DNA of 64,000 nucleotides from Pratylenchus scribneri. Lineage: Eukaryota; Nematoda; Chromadorea; Rhabditida; Pratylenchidae. Every line of letters begins with the position of its first letter. Position 1 is the stretch's first letter. Under the pieces are notes generated by a model that saw only the letters and a list, made by a program, of their open reading frames with translations, had not been told where the DNA came from and searched no databases. The translations under genes were made by a program, and so were the position numbers. This document shows positions 1 to 10,741 of this stretch, one piece after another. Location of the stretch: positions 5,084,001-5,148,000 of the forward strand of contig JAQSEB010000059.1 of the NCBI GenBank assembly GCA_030063045.1, in the 5' to 3' direction.

Positions 1-1543
1 ATAGAGAATTTGGCCATTTGGATGAATCCGAATGAGGACATTTGGCTTGTCGATTAAATGCCTCCTCGCTTCTCTTAATATTTGAATCATTTCTTAATCA
101 GAAAAATAAATTAAAACTTTTCATTCTGGAAGAAAGTGTCCGGCATCTAAATTCAATTCATTTTAACGATGAAATGCGCCATTTACATTCAATTTACCCA
201 AATTTGTTGACTTAAATCCGCCTGTTCGCTGGTGGCCAAAACAACGAAAGATGGCACTTCCGTTTCTTTAATTGAATTGAAATTATTTCGGCAATTGTTT
301 TGTTCTCACCTTCATCAGCAAAACGGCCATACGCTAATCGTGGATCCCACCATTCCTCACGAAAAATTAATAAATCAAAAAAATTTTGGCACAAAAATTT
401 GAATATGGTATTGGAGAATTGAGTACCCCCGATTGCCCAGCGGCAATTCTTTTGGACATATTAAGTGGCGAAAACCATTCCGGGAATATTAATAGCATTT
501 GAAAGCCCAAAAGTTTCCTCTATAATTTGCCATTTTTAATTTTATGAAATCCACTTTTAAAATAAATTTCTTTGGGTAAAATAATGACGAATTTTTTGAA
601 GTAAAATCACTTCTTCTACAGATGTTTTAATTTGTAATAAAATTAAAGTCAAATTGTGAGGAAAGAGGATTTTTAGGGCTTTCAAATGGTATATCGCTTT
701 CTCATTGTCAGAATGGTCATCGTATCGGGGCAAAAAGAATGGCCCGAGGGTTCAATCAGCGGTATTCAATCTTCTTGTTTCCTAATGAAAATTCAATTCA
801 ATCTTTATTCTATTGATATCGATAGTCTCTAAGTGTCTAGATTTTGGATTTTTGGTGATATGATTAGGAAATTATTAGTTAAATTCGGCAAAAAAAATAC
901 CGGAATGTGAATTGAGCACTGTCTGAAAAAATAATGAATGTGTGAAATTTTCCTAAATAAAACTAACATTCCATATTCACATCATCAATTTTGGAGATCG
1001 AACGGAGGTAGATCTAAGCTTTTTTGTGAAATTATAAACAACAGAATTGGACCAAAACAACAAACATTGACTGAAACAATCACAGGGCCACCCGTATCTA
1101 ATAAAAATATGTTTCATTTTATCAAAAAAGGGCACAAATACCTGCCCAAGAGTCATTTTTGCCACGAGGCCGTACCCTCCAATCTGTGATTGAATTGATT
1201 AGAATTATTAATGGGGAATGGGGAATAGGACAAACCATAGTCGCGCAACACTTTCTGAATGATTTCCTGCAATTAACAAAACATTTTATCCGAACTGATC
1301 CAATCAAAATTGCCCTTATTCTCTTGCCTGTTCTTTGAGCTTTTTCTTCGCATTGTAAAGGATTGGCTCATCCGGTGGTAATCCTAAAGAAAGACATGGC
1401 AACAAAAGTGCCAACCAACAAAGTCGCATCCTTTCGCCCATCGGCGTTGATTGCCTGGCTCCAGTGGAACGATTTTGTCGTGAAATGGAACCAGCCGATG
1501 TGGAAGGGATAACAACGATTGGAGGGGGCCGAGGACTGGGCAT
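1..1543 (-). CDS. avr-14: Glutamate-gated chloride channel alpha subunit, AVR-14-like (5' part, cut by left edge)
   Basis: This is a Cys-loop ligand-gated anion channel subunit acting at the plasma membrane of neurons or muscle. Nine exons and part of a tenth were assembled with matching phases: 1543-1328, 1266-1236, 1183-1142, 1097-1066, 1013-968, 922-901, 359-310, 265-198, 146-118 and 73-1. Signal-peptide-like residues (MRLCWLALLLPCLSLG) begin at 1429; in-frame ATGs lie at 1543, 1441 and 1429. The extracellular domain then reads in order DWRVRPRG, TGGPVIVSVN, IYLRSISKIDDVNMEYS, REEWWDPRLAYG, VVLATSEQADLSQQIW, MPDTFFQNEK and KPNVLIRIHPNGQILY. This order and wording are those of the GluCl alpha (AVR-14) ligand-binding domain. 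The Cys-loop and membrane segments lie beyond the left edge. Oddities: the first intron starts with GC (1327-1326), and the exon starting at 359 has no AG acceptor (TTTTTCG precedes it). The family is near certain; the exact paralogue is less so. Confidence 0.85.
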
Positions 1544-4013
1544 TTTAGTGAGAAAAATGGGAATTAAATTCTGTAAAAATATGGGGAATTGAATTGAAAA
1601 GAAGGAGTCGAAGGAGGGGGGCTAATCGAAGAAGGGTCAAAATCTGAGAATGAGGCGTTTTTTGTCATCCAAAAGGGAAGTAAGGCTTCCTGAAGATTGG
1701 CACACTAAATTGGCCAAAACAGAGGTAAAAAGGAGGAAAGAGGACAGAAGGAAGGCGGCACATGTGGGAGTTTGCGCCAATGTCTACGAAGAAATTTGAC
1801 ACTCGGCATCGGCACTTTGTGCCATCGCAAAAAAGGCGGCAGAGGGGTTGACGGCACACGCAAAAGAGGAAGGAAGGGTGATTCGGCCGGAGGCAAAATT
1901 ATTTTATTTTGACTGATATTAGCCGTGAAAATGTCAAACATTTTTTATGAATCAATCAAATTTAAACACCGATACATGAAAATGCCGAAAAATATGTTTA
2001 ATTAAACAGATTGAATCGAACTTTAAAATGAAAGAAAAAGGACAAAACTGCTTTTTTGCGAAATGGATTGGGGCGAATTGGCAAACAAATTGAGTAATAT
2101 TGGGGGAAGGAAGGAAGGAAGGAAAAAAGCAAACCCAAAAGGGCGGGTGGCAAAGGAGAATGAAGCACTTGAAGAAGAGTGAACGATCCATCCAGACGGT
2201 GGACAAAACGGAGGAAAGGAGGATATTGGCCAAATGGCGGTGGATATTTTACTGCGGATATGGAAAAGACGCGTTAAACGAGTCCAAAAGGAAGGGAGGA
2301 GGATGCCGGCGGATGGAATGGGTTTTGTGTTTATTTAATCGGGAAGGGGGCACCGGAGGGGCCGCCAAAATAAAATCTAATAAAAGTAGAGGGGAGGGCC
2401 CGACCCCCAAGAAATTGAAGGGAAAAAGCTTTTAGGCATTGAGGGGGAACATTTCACGGGCCAAACAGGAAAAAGTAACAAAAAGGCGACAATGAAGAGA
2501 ACAACGGGATTGACGGCCGTCGAAATCGAAGGGGGAAATGGGTTTTGGGCCATCGTCACTTTTCATGGCCACCCCGCGGCAGCACCCCCTCCCCTCTATC
2601 CCCTTCGACACCGGTGCCCTTTTTTCCGATTGGCTTGTCCCCCCTCCCTTGGCCGACTCTTTTGCCGGATTTGGCCAACATAACAAAACAATTTATGCCG
2701 TTGGAGTGCTTTTGGCCTGTTCTTGGCATTGGCAAGATGGAATTGGTTGAGAGAGGGGACTCGTGGCCATGAAGTAGGGGAGGAAATGGGTGGAGGGATT
2801 CTCGGTTGGATGCCAACGTGATGGAAGGGAAGAGGGGTAATTAAAGGCGGGAAGAGCATCCAGCATAGAGGAAGGGGGCACTTAGCAAGAAGGATTGGCA
2901 CTGAAGAAAGTGCCATTGAAAGATGAGATGAAGTTGGAAAATAGAGGGATGGGCAAGAACTTCGTTAGCGCAATCCTTTTTTGGCCAAGGAAAATTGAAA
3001 GGGCGCACAATTCGGTTTTATTCAATAACAAAATAATAAAATATTCAAATGGCCATATTCATTTTGGGTAAAAATTACAAAATATTTATTATTAAAATTG
3101 AGTGGATTGGGCATTTTTTTATGAGATTAATTAATTATTCAGCAGAATAAAATAAAAAATTTATTTCGGGTATTAGGCTTTTTTATGAAAGAATTTTTGT
3201 GAAATGTCCGAAATGAATTAACAAAAATTGGTATCATTTTTCCACCAGAAAAAGCAGATTCATTTTTTTTCATAAAATCCCAAAAATGGATGGATGGCTT
3301 GGCAGCTTAATCCGGCAAAATGAGAAGTAAGATTATTATTGGTCCTCATCAACCCTTTTGGCGGCGACGCCCTTTTCCCTCCCTCCATTTGGCCGTTTTT
3401 ATGGCGGCAAAAAGCCGTCAGCAACACGCGGGCGGACATTTCAAAGGGGAGAGAGGGCCCTTTGCTGGGCCAAACCGCGTCCATTATTTGCCTTGGCCAT
3501 TCTCGACGACTGCTTTGGCTGACAACTCCCTAATGAATTATTGAAGAGCCAATGCCAGAGTGAATGGAAATGGATGAAATGGGAAGGGAAGGGAAGGGGA
3601 GGAGAAGGCGGTGACAGCAAAAATGGGGCAAAAGACCTCTACTGACGGACTTCACTTCCCTCTCGGCTTTTTCTCCTTCCAGCCGGCCTCCTTCCCTTCC
3701 TTTTTCATTTGGGCTCACTTTTGTGAGGGAAATTCATGATTGAGTAGCTGCCAAACCAAAGAAAAGGGGAGAGAGGAAGGGGGGGATCAATCAACTAAAA
3801 AATTGTCGAAAATGAATGTGATGAAATGCATTTTGGGATTCATTCATTCATTCTTTTGTCTTTCGATTGGCCCAACCAAAATTGCCATTTAATTTGACAT
3901 TCTGCGCCAGAGGAATTGAATAATTCATTTTAAATATTTTTTTTATTGATTGAATTTGATTAAAATGATAAATAATAATAAAATGGGGATAAAATCATTT
4001 GAATTAATTTCAT
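1544..4013. other. Intergenic, no gene recognised
   Basis: About 2.5 kb between the GluCl start and the 3' end of the ZP gene, both on the minus strand. It is purine/pyrimidine-skewed, with GGAAGG runs near 2100-2130 and 3580-3600. Open frames of up to about 110 codons occur in several overlapping frames, but none shows a domain or family resemblance. It probably contains the GluCl upstream regulatory region. Confidence 0.5.
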
Positions 4014-6344
4014 TCATTCCTTGTTGAATTGTTTTAGCCCATTTCGGACCAATAAAATGCTCCCAATCCATATTAAAATGTTCAAAGGGACAATGGCAAC
4101 CAAACCAATTGGGCCAATGCATTCATCCGTCATTTTCCCTTCCAAATTTCCATTTCCACCAATAAATTCATCATTTCCTTCGCTTTTTCCTTCATTTGTT
4201 CCATTCATTATTCCATCCGTGGCCACCAAATGCCGATGATGCCTTCGCCTGGGTGGGTCCGGGCATTGGGGCACCGGACAATATTGGCTGCCTGGCTCCT
4301 TGATGCTCAATGTAATTTTGCAATCGAAGAACATGCTTTAATGGGGATTTTATAATGAAATGTGATTGGGACAAAAAAGGGCAAAAAAGGCATAAAAGCT
4401 AATTTAAATATTGAATGCCATCAATGTTTGGGAATTAAATCCATTGATTCATCGCCCACCTTTCTCGGTCCGCATATTTGTAGACATGTGCCTCTTTGCC
4501 AACCATTAAATCGGAAACGTAATCCAAATTTTGGAGCAAATATTTATCCTTGGCACATCCTTGCTCATCCAATAATTCCACTCGATCACCGTGCCCATCG
4601 TCCACAATGCAAGAATGCTAAAAAGAGGATGTCAAAATTGGACATATTTTGAAGAAAATGTCTTGGCAAATAAAATGGCAAAGTAGTCTAATTTTGGGAA
4701 GGCTTCATCATAGCTCCCAATAAAATTCAATAGAAAGTTTTCATTTGCATTCCACCCACTCAAAACAATTGGATAGAGCCAAATGTTTAATTTAATTTTC
4801 CAAAAAATAAATAAAAAAGTTCCTAGGATGATATTTGACTTGGCTTCATTAATTCAGGCAGAGGCCTATTCTTTCATCAAATGCAATTATTTATTTAAAC
4901 ATAAAATTAATTATACAATTCCCAGACCCCTCCCCCCCACTGTGTTCATTCACCGACCACAATCATACAAAATTGATTCTGTTCACTTGATTCGCAACTC
5001 CATTTATGATAAACCTTAAGGATATAATGGAGGCATTCAATGAATTGTAACCAACCATTTGGCCAATTGTGGCAAAATATACTGGAGGACCTTCAGGACC
5101 GCCGCTCAAAACCTTTTTTAATTATTTTTGTGCCCTATTTTCGCATTTTACCTCATATTTACAAATTGGCATTGGCACCTATTTAATTATTTTTTAAATT
5201 ATTTTTATTAAATATTTTGACATTTTATGCCTGTTTTGTTTGCATAACGGGCGGTGCCATCCTTTTTAATGAATTTGGAATTTATTTATGGATAATTTGA
5301 ATTTGCCAACTTGACGGTCAATTCCTTCTCCAGCTGATGCTCCATTTCCATATAAAAACATCGCAATTCGAAGAGTCGATCAAATTTACTCAAATATTGT
5401 GGATGAAAGGCCACAACCAAACGGGCACTCAGGAACACACCTTTTGGATCAGCCTGTGCACAAAAATGGAGGGAAATAGAACAATGAATGAATTATTAGA
5501 ATGCTAAGAATCGGCTTCTGGCCAACCATCATTGAGGGAAAAGGAGGGGAATTGTCCGTGGATAGTTAAGTGTTTCAATCACCTAATCCCTCTATAAAGG
5601 AAGAATGAACGAGTGGCATACCGTAATTGAAGGGAGCTCACTCAAAGAGAGAAGGGAAGATAATGATTTAGTGTCTTTTTCTTTGATTTTTGCCTTTAGG
5701 CAAATTCATTCATTGAAACTTGAAAGTGAGGAATTCTTCATTCAATGATAGTGCAAATTTTTACGACCTCATAACTCATCGAGTTTTTAGCCATTTTTGA
5801 TGAATTTGGTACCGTTTTAAAGAGCAAAGAAATCTCTATCAATTGATATTAAAAATGAATTAAAATTTTATATTATTAATAAATAATGATTAAAAATCAA
5901 ACGGCATATTATTTTAAATTCTAATCTGAATTTTTCATTATAATTTATCGAATTTTTTTACTATTTTTAAGCCCATAGCCCCATTCCCTTACATGTCTGG
6001 TATAATTGATTCCACAAGAACGGAAATCCAATCGAATTTGGGCATTCCGCGCGGCTCCACTCCCCGTATTGCCGGTCTCATCATCCACCGGATTGGATCG
6101 GCATTGTGGCTCATCCAAATGGCCTTCGACGAACACCAAACCCCGAAAAGTGTTTCGTGTGTCGAATCGCTTTAAAATGGGCAAATGGCACTCTCAAATT
6201 CCATCAAAATTCCAAACTGACCACTTCCATATGATTTCCTCCACAATCCACGTACGGTTCACCCAAAATGGCATTGTCAACCAGCGAATGAATGGGACAG
6301 AAAATGGTGAATAAAAATAATAATATGAAGGAAAATAACACCAT
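4014..6344 (-). CDS. ZP-domain cuticlin-like protein
   Basis: A secreted, membrane-anchored zona pellucida-domain protein of the nematode cuticlin-like (CUT/CUTL) family, expected to polymerise in cuticle or apical matrix. Exons: 6344-6222 (signal peptide MVLFSFILLFLFTIF, then VDCGGNHMEV), 6169-5993 (RFDTRNTFRG, GHLDEPQC, RLDFRSCGI), about 5453-5310 (GVFLSARLVVAFHPQ, RCFYMEMEHQLEKEL), 5178-5152 (VPMPICKYE, only 27 bases), 5112 to about 5053 (VLSGGPEGPPVYFATIGQM), about 5007-4951 (YHKWSC, FCMIV), about 4640-4460 (HSCIVDDGHGDRVELLDEQG, HVYKYADRE) and about 4335-4014. The last exon has FFDCKITLSIKEPG, the CPVPQCPDPPRRRHHRH stretch containing a basic, furin-like site, and a C-terminal membrane helix (GLVAIVPLNILIWIGSILL). 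The conserved cysteines and order match cuticlins. Which member of the family it is cannot be settled from the sequence alone. Confidence 0.88.
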
Positions 6345-8381
6345 TTTTGGGATAAAATGAAGGAAAAATGGAGGGAATTTGCGAGCGGAATGGATGGATG
6401 GACCCTCGATTGCTTTGACGATGCCAGAGGCAAGATTATTATTAATTTATTCCCTTTCATTCATTCATTCAGATTTGATCTTTGCTGAATCCCCGATGAC
6501 TGGATTCTTTCTTTCGTTTCGATTGTTCGCAGTTTGCATTGAATAAAAACAATGAATGATTTCATTTTCATTGAATTCGATTATTTGGATTAAATTAAAA
6601 ATAAAAATGGAAAAGACAATTTAGTAATTTTGGTAGTTAGTCAGTCATTGTTGAAATGGAATTGCCCAGTTCATTGTTCAATTATTCATCATTTGTTTTT
6701 GCCATCACTTGGACCAAAAATAGTCAATTCAAAAGTCATATTTCATAACTTGATGCCTTGATTCCGTAATCAATCAAACACAATTATATTTAATAATTTT
6801 TGCCCCAATTTTAATTCCTCTATCTCTGATGTTGCTGTTTGCATTCCGCATTCCCCCACCCAATTTTCTTTGATTAACTAAGCTTGATTCCATTCAATTT
6901 TCCCATTGTTTTGTTTGTACTTCTCCCTACTTTTTCCCCATTTCGCCATTTCCATGCTTTTCATGTTTTATTTTCCCATTCAAATCATTTTCCTTGCTTT
7001 GAATATTTTGCGTAGATTTGAGGAAGCGAAAGTTGGGACCAATCCCCGGAATTCAAAATGATGAACCAATGGAAGGATGGGATGAAATATTTTGGGTGAA
7101 AATGAAATTGAGAATGAGCCTAACAAAATATTGGTTCAGCATTTGGCAAACAATTCTGCTGTATTCACTCAAATGCCACTTCAACCAACCAATGAAATGG
7201 TTTTGGCCATTCCATCCACCCTCCCTCCCTTCCTTCATTTATTCAACAAAGTTTAGAAGACCACTTGGGGGAAATATATTCTCCACTCAAAAACTTTTCC
7301 CATCTCATCCATTATTATTCAATTTGTGAGATCAAAATCAAAACAATTTGATGGAGATTGGAAAGGCGTAAAATGAATTTTTGGTAAAAGAATTTACTAA
7401 TTCAAATGAATAAATGAATGAATTGAATGCACGCAGGATTAATTTAATTTTGGCCATTCCATTAGAATGCCACCAATCAATTTCCTGTCTATCCCCCCTC
7501 AATCAACCAGTTTTTGATCCATCAATAAAAAGGGCAAAATGGTTTCAATTTTTGTTCGCCCAACGTCATCGCGCGCCCAATCACAATCACAAAAAGGAGG
7601 ATCGACCAATTCACATGCTTTTCCCCACCCCAAATTATTATTTCATTCATTCATTAATTATTTATTTTATTCCGTTGATTGTTTGGGAACAAAAGGGCGA
7701 CGAATTGGCCAATTTTTTGGTTGATTTTTGTTGGATGATTGAGTGCACCAAAAATTGCCCCCATTTTCATTATTCATTCAGCCTCCCTCCCAAAATATAT
7801 TTATAATTCATTTGATTTGCCATTTTCCCAAAATTGATCACCAATTTTTGCACCAATTATTCGAGAACATCGATTGAATTGAGAATATTCATCAGTCCCC
7901 TCAAATAACCAATTAATGCGCGACCATCTCCCAATTCCCCTCCCCACTGATGCTCTGCGCGTGAATTCATCCCCCAAAAACTGGACTTTTGGCCAATAAC
8001 AAAAATGCAATGGCCAACCGGATATTTTTGAACAAACAAAAATAAATTATTTTTATTTACTTCCATTCCATCCAATGCGACAAAACCAATCAAAAATGTT
8101 TTCTTTTTTAGTCAAATTTTTGGGGGGATTATGGAAATTCACATTCCCTTCCATTTCCGTTGCCCTCAATTTGTACTCCACCAATTCCCTCCCCCACCCC
8201 CATCCATTGAATGGTCCTTTTATGTGGGATTATTCCCAATTATTTTATTTTATTTTTTTTAATTATTGGACAATAATCGATCATCGACGAATTTTGTGAA
8301 GAATTCAATTCATTCCATTCCAAATTCCCTTTACTGAATTCATTTTGGCCATTATTTCAGCAGGCCATTGCCCCCATCAAA
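6345..8381. other. Divergent intergenic region with unassigned possible exons
   Basis: About 2 kb between the divergently transcribed ZP gene and the SLC17 gene. Two pieces look weakly coding. On plus, 7016-7097 reads KLGPIPGIQNDEPMEGWDE, and a 44-base GT-AG interval then joins it in frame to about 7142-7246 (HLANNSAVFTQMPLQ). On minus, about 7992-7857 reads SSFWGMNSRAEHQWGGELGD followed by GRALIGYLRGLMNIL. Neither resembles a family I recognise, and composition alone could produce them. The rest is AT-rich with no signal seen. Confidence 0.3.
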
Positions 8382-10479
8382 ATGTTCATTGGGCCAAATC
8401 AGCCAAAAGATTCGACTGAATTTGGAATGACGGAAAGAAGTAGCATTGAAGGAAGCAGCAGAAATAATAGCATTATTGAACCAAAAATGGGGGAAATGGA
8501 TGAAGAGGATGAAAATAGAGGAAAATGTTGTGGCTTTCGATATGCAATTTTATTATTAACAGTAAGAATAATTGGAATAATTCCCCCAATAATATATTCC
8601 CCTCATCAGGTGCTTTGCCTCACTTCAGTCTGTTCCAACATGATTGCCTTCAATTTTACACTAATTTTGATGCGAAGGCCAAATTGGAACAATGAAACAT
8701 TTCCGGTCAATTCATCAATTGTGAATGGCCTTTCTGAGGCCAATGGGGTCAGTTCCATCCATCCCATTTAAATATATGTTCATTTGAAGGATGTTTTGCC
8801 TATTCAAATCAATGGGACCCATGTTTTGCCGGCCACAATTCCATATTCCTCCACGGAGAAGGCCCGATTGTTGTATGCCGTTGGACTGGCCTCAATTTTC
8901 TCCACTTTCCCCTATTCGGCACTTTACACCAAATTTGGTGCCCGTTATGTTTTCCTTTCCGCCGGAATCCTTTCCACTATGGCCACCGCACTTTTGCCTT
9001 TGGCCGCGGCCCAGGGGATGGCCGCATTCCTTTTCATCCGTGTCATCCAGGGAATTGCTTACGGTGCCAATTTTGCTGCAATTGGTTTTGTTTGCCATCG
9101 ATGGGCCAGTTTAAAGCAACATGGATTCTTCTTGTTCCGTCCATCCACTTTAATTCCAATTGAATTTAATTATTTAGGGCATGTATGACCAATTTCACTT
9201 CGATCGCCGTCACTTTGACCAATCCGGTGGCCGCATTTGTGAGTGTCAAAAATATATTCATTTATTAGATTATTTTTTAAATCAACATTTAATAAAATTT
9301 ATGTTATTTCGGCTTCTCAATTTAGACCATTTCCCCTTTATTAGATCAGCTCTTCGCCGGCACTTGGATGGCCTTGGGTCTATTATATTCATGCCCTCGT
9401 TTCTCCTTTGCTTTTTGGCCTTTGGCTTCTCCTCTACTCGGACCATCCGGGCACACATAAATGCGTTGGCCAAAGAGAGAGGGCCCAAATTTTAAGGGGA
9501 AAAACCTCTGCCGAAATTGACATTCACGGCTATATGCCATATAGGCATGGCAATTCCCAAAATAATATTCCAATTCTCAATTCATCCATTCATTTAGGGC
9601 CATTCTAGGCAATAAAGTCATTTTGGTGGTTTGGCTGAACGCATTCGCCGACATTGTCACAGCCGTATTCCTCATAACATATTTGCCCACCTATGTGTCA
9701 AAAGTGCTTGGCTACGGTGTCAGGGAAACGGGCATTTGGAGTGCCGTACCCGCCCTCCTCCATATTCCGGTCAAAATTGGCTCCGGATGGTTGGCTGACA
9801 CAATGAGGTGTGGTTTTGGATGATTAAATATGACTAATTAGGGCATTTCGTACATCCAAATTTTAATTAGTTGTATGAGTGAAGTTGGCCGGATGCGCCT
9901 TTTCAATTCGGTCGCTTTGGTCGGTTCGGCCATTCTTTTTGCTTTGACCGGTTTTGTGCCCCACAATTTACCATTTTTGGCTGTCATTTTGATGACCCTC
10001 AATTTTGCGGTTGTTTCCGCAAATTGTGGCGGCTTCTATAAATGTGCCACTCTTGTTAGCAGGTAAATATAATTAAATGGCCCATTTTTGGTCATTATTC
10101 TTTTGTTTTAAAGGCAATATGCTCATTTTGTGGTGGCCGGCATTCAATTCGAGAAATCCATCACCCTTTTTGTCTCTCCCCTCCTGTTCATTTTCTTCAT
10201 CAAGGATGAATCTGCCCGGGACCAGTGGCGCAATGTTTTCCTTGGAATGGCCATTGTCCTCACTGTGGTTGGTGGCATTTTGACCATTTCCTCCAATTCC
10301 CAAAATTTTCAGGCAAATTCATTCTTTTGGTTTTTGGTGACCGATCAACCTGGGGAATTCACAAAAATTTCACCGAATGCCGAAAAGAGGAAACAAGAAA
10401 AAGAAAAACAAATTTTTGGATTGGTGGACGGATGTGGAGGAGGAAAACAACGGGTTGGAGGAATTTGAATTGGAATTAG
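8382..10479 (+). CDS. SLC17-family anion/phosphate transporter (major facilitator superfamily)
   Basis: A polytopic membrane transporter of the SLC17 family (vesicular glutamate, sialin and Na-phosphate type). Nine exons join in phase: 8382-8561, 8610-8747, 8790-9133, 9178-9238, 9345-9544, 9598-9807, 9871-10062, 10114-10271 and 10313-10479. Family signposts in order are VLCLTSVCSNMIAFNFTLI (TM1), the N-glycosylated loop, YSALYTKFGARYVFLSAGI, the MFS motif region FIRVIQGIAYGANFAAIG, HRWASLKQHG, CMTNFTSIAVTLTNP, GWPWVYYIHALVSPLLFG, WLNAFADIVTAVF, GSGWLADTM, GGFYKCATLVSRQYAHFV and LLVFGDRSTWG near the C-terminus. The N-terminus has about 45 hydrophilic residues before TM1. The intron at 9545 starts with GC (GCATGG). 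The substrate cannot be read from sequence. The innexin starts only about 260 bases downstream on the same strand. Confidence 0.88.
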
Positions 10480-10741
10480 TCCGAGAATGATGATTGGCCA
10501 TTAAACATAATAATAAAGCCTATTAAATTCATTTTTTAATAAAAATAATATTGTAATAATTCTCATTTGTGATTCGAATTTCTTTTTCAATAAATTTCCC
10601 AGTCTAAATTTGGTCCATTTCGTCCATTCCCTTGGCCAATTCTCTCCCACCCTTCCATTTTACTGATAAGACTGTCCCATCACCATTCCCGTTTATCATT
10701 TGATAAAATCCCACAAAAAAGCATTTGGCAAAAAGTGAATA

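Noticed and set aside
2100..2916. Several frames of 80-110 codons on both strands
   Set aside because: They lie in GGAAGG/CCTTCC-type sequence, overlap one another and have no recognisable motif.
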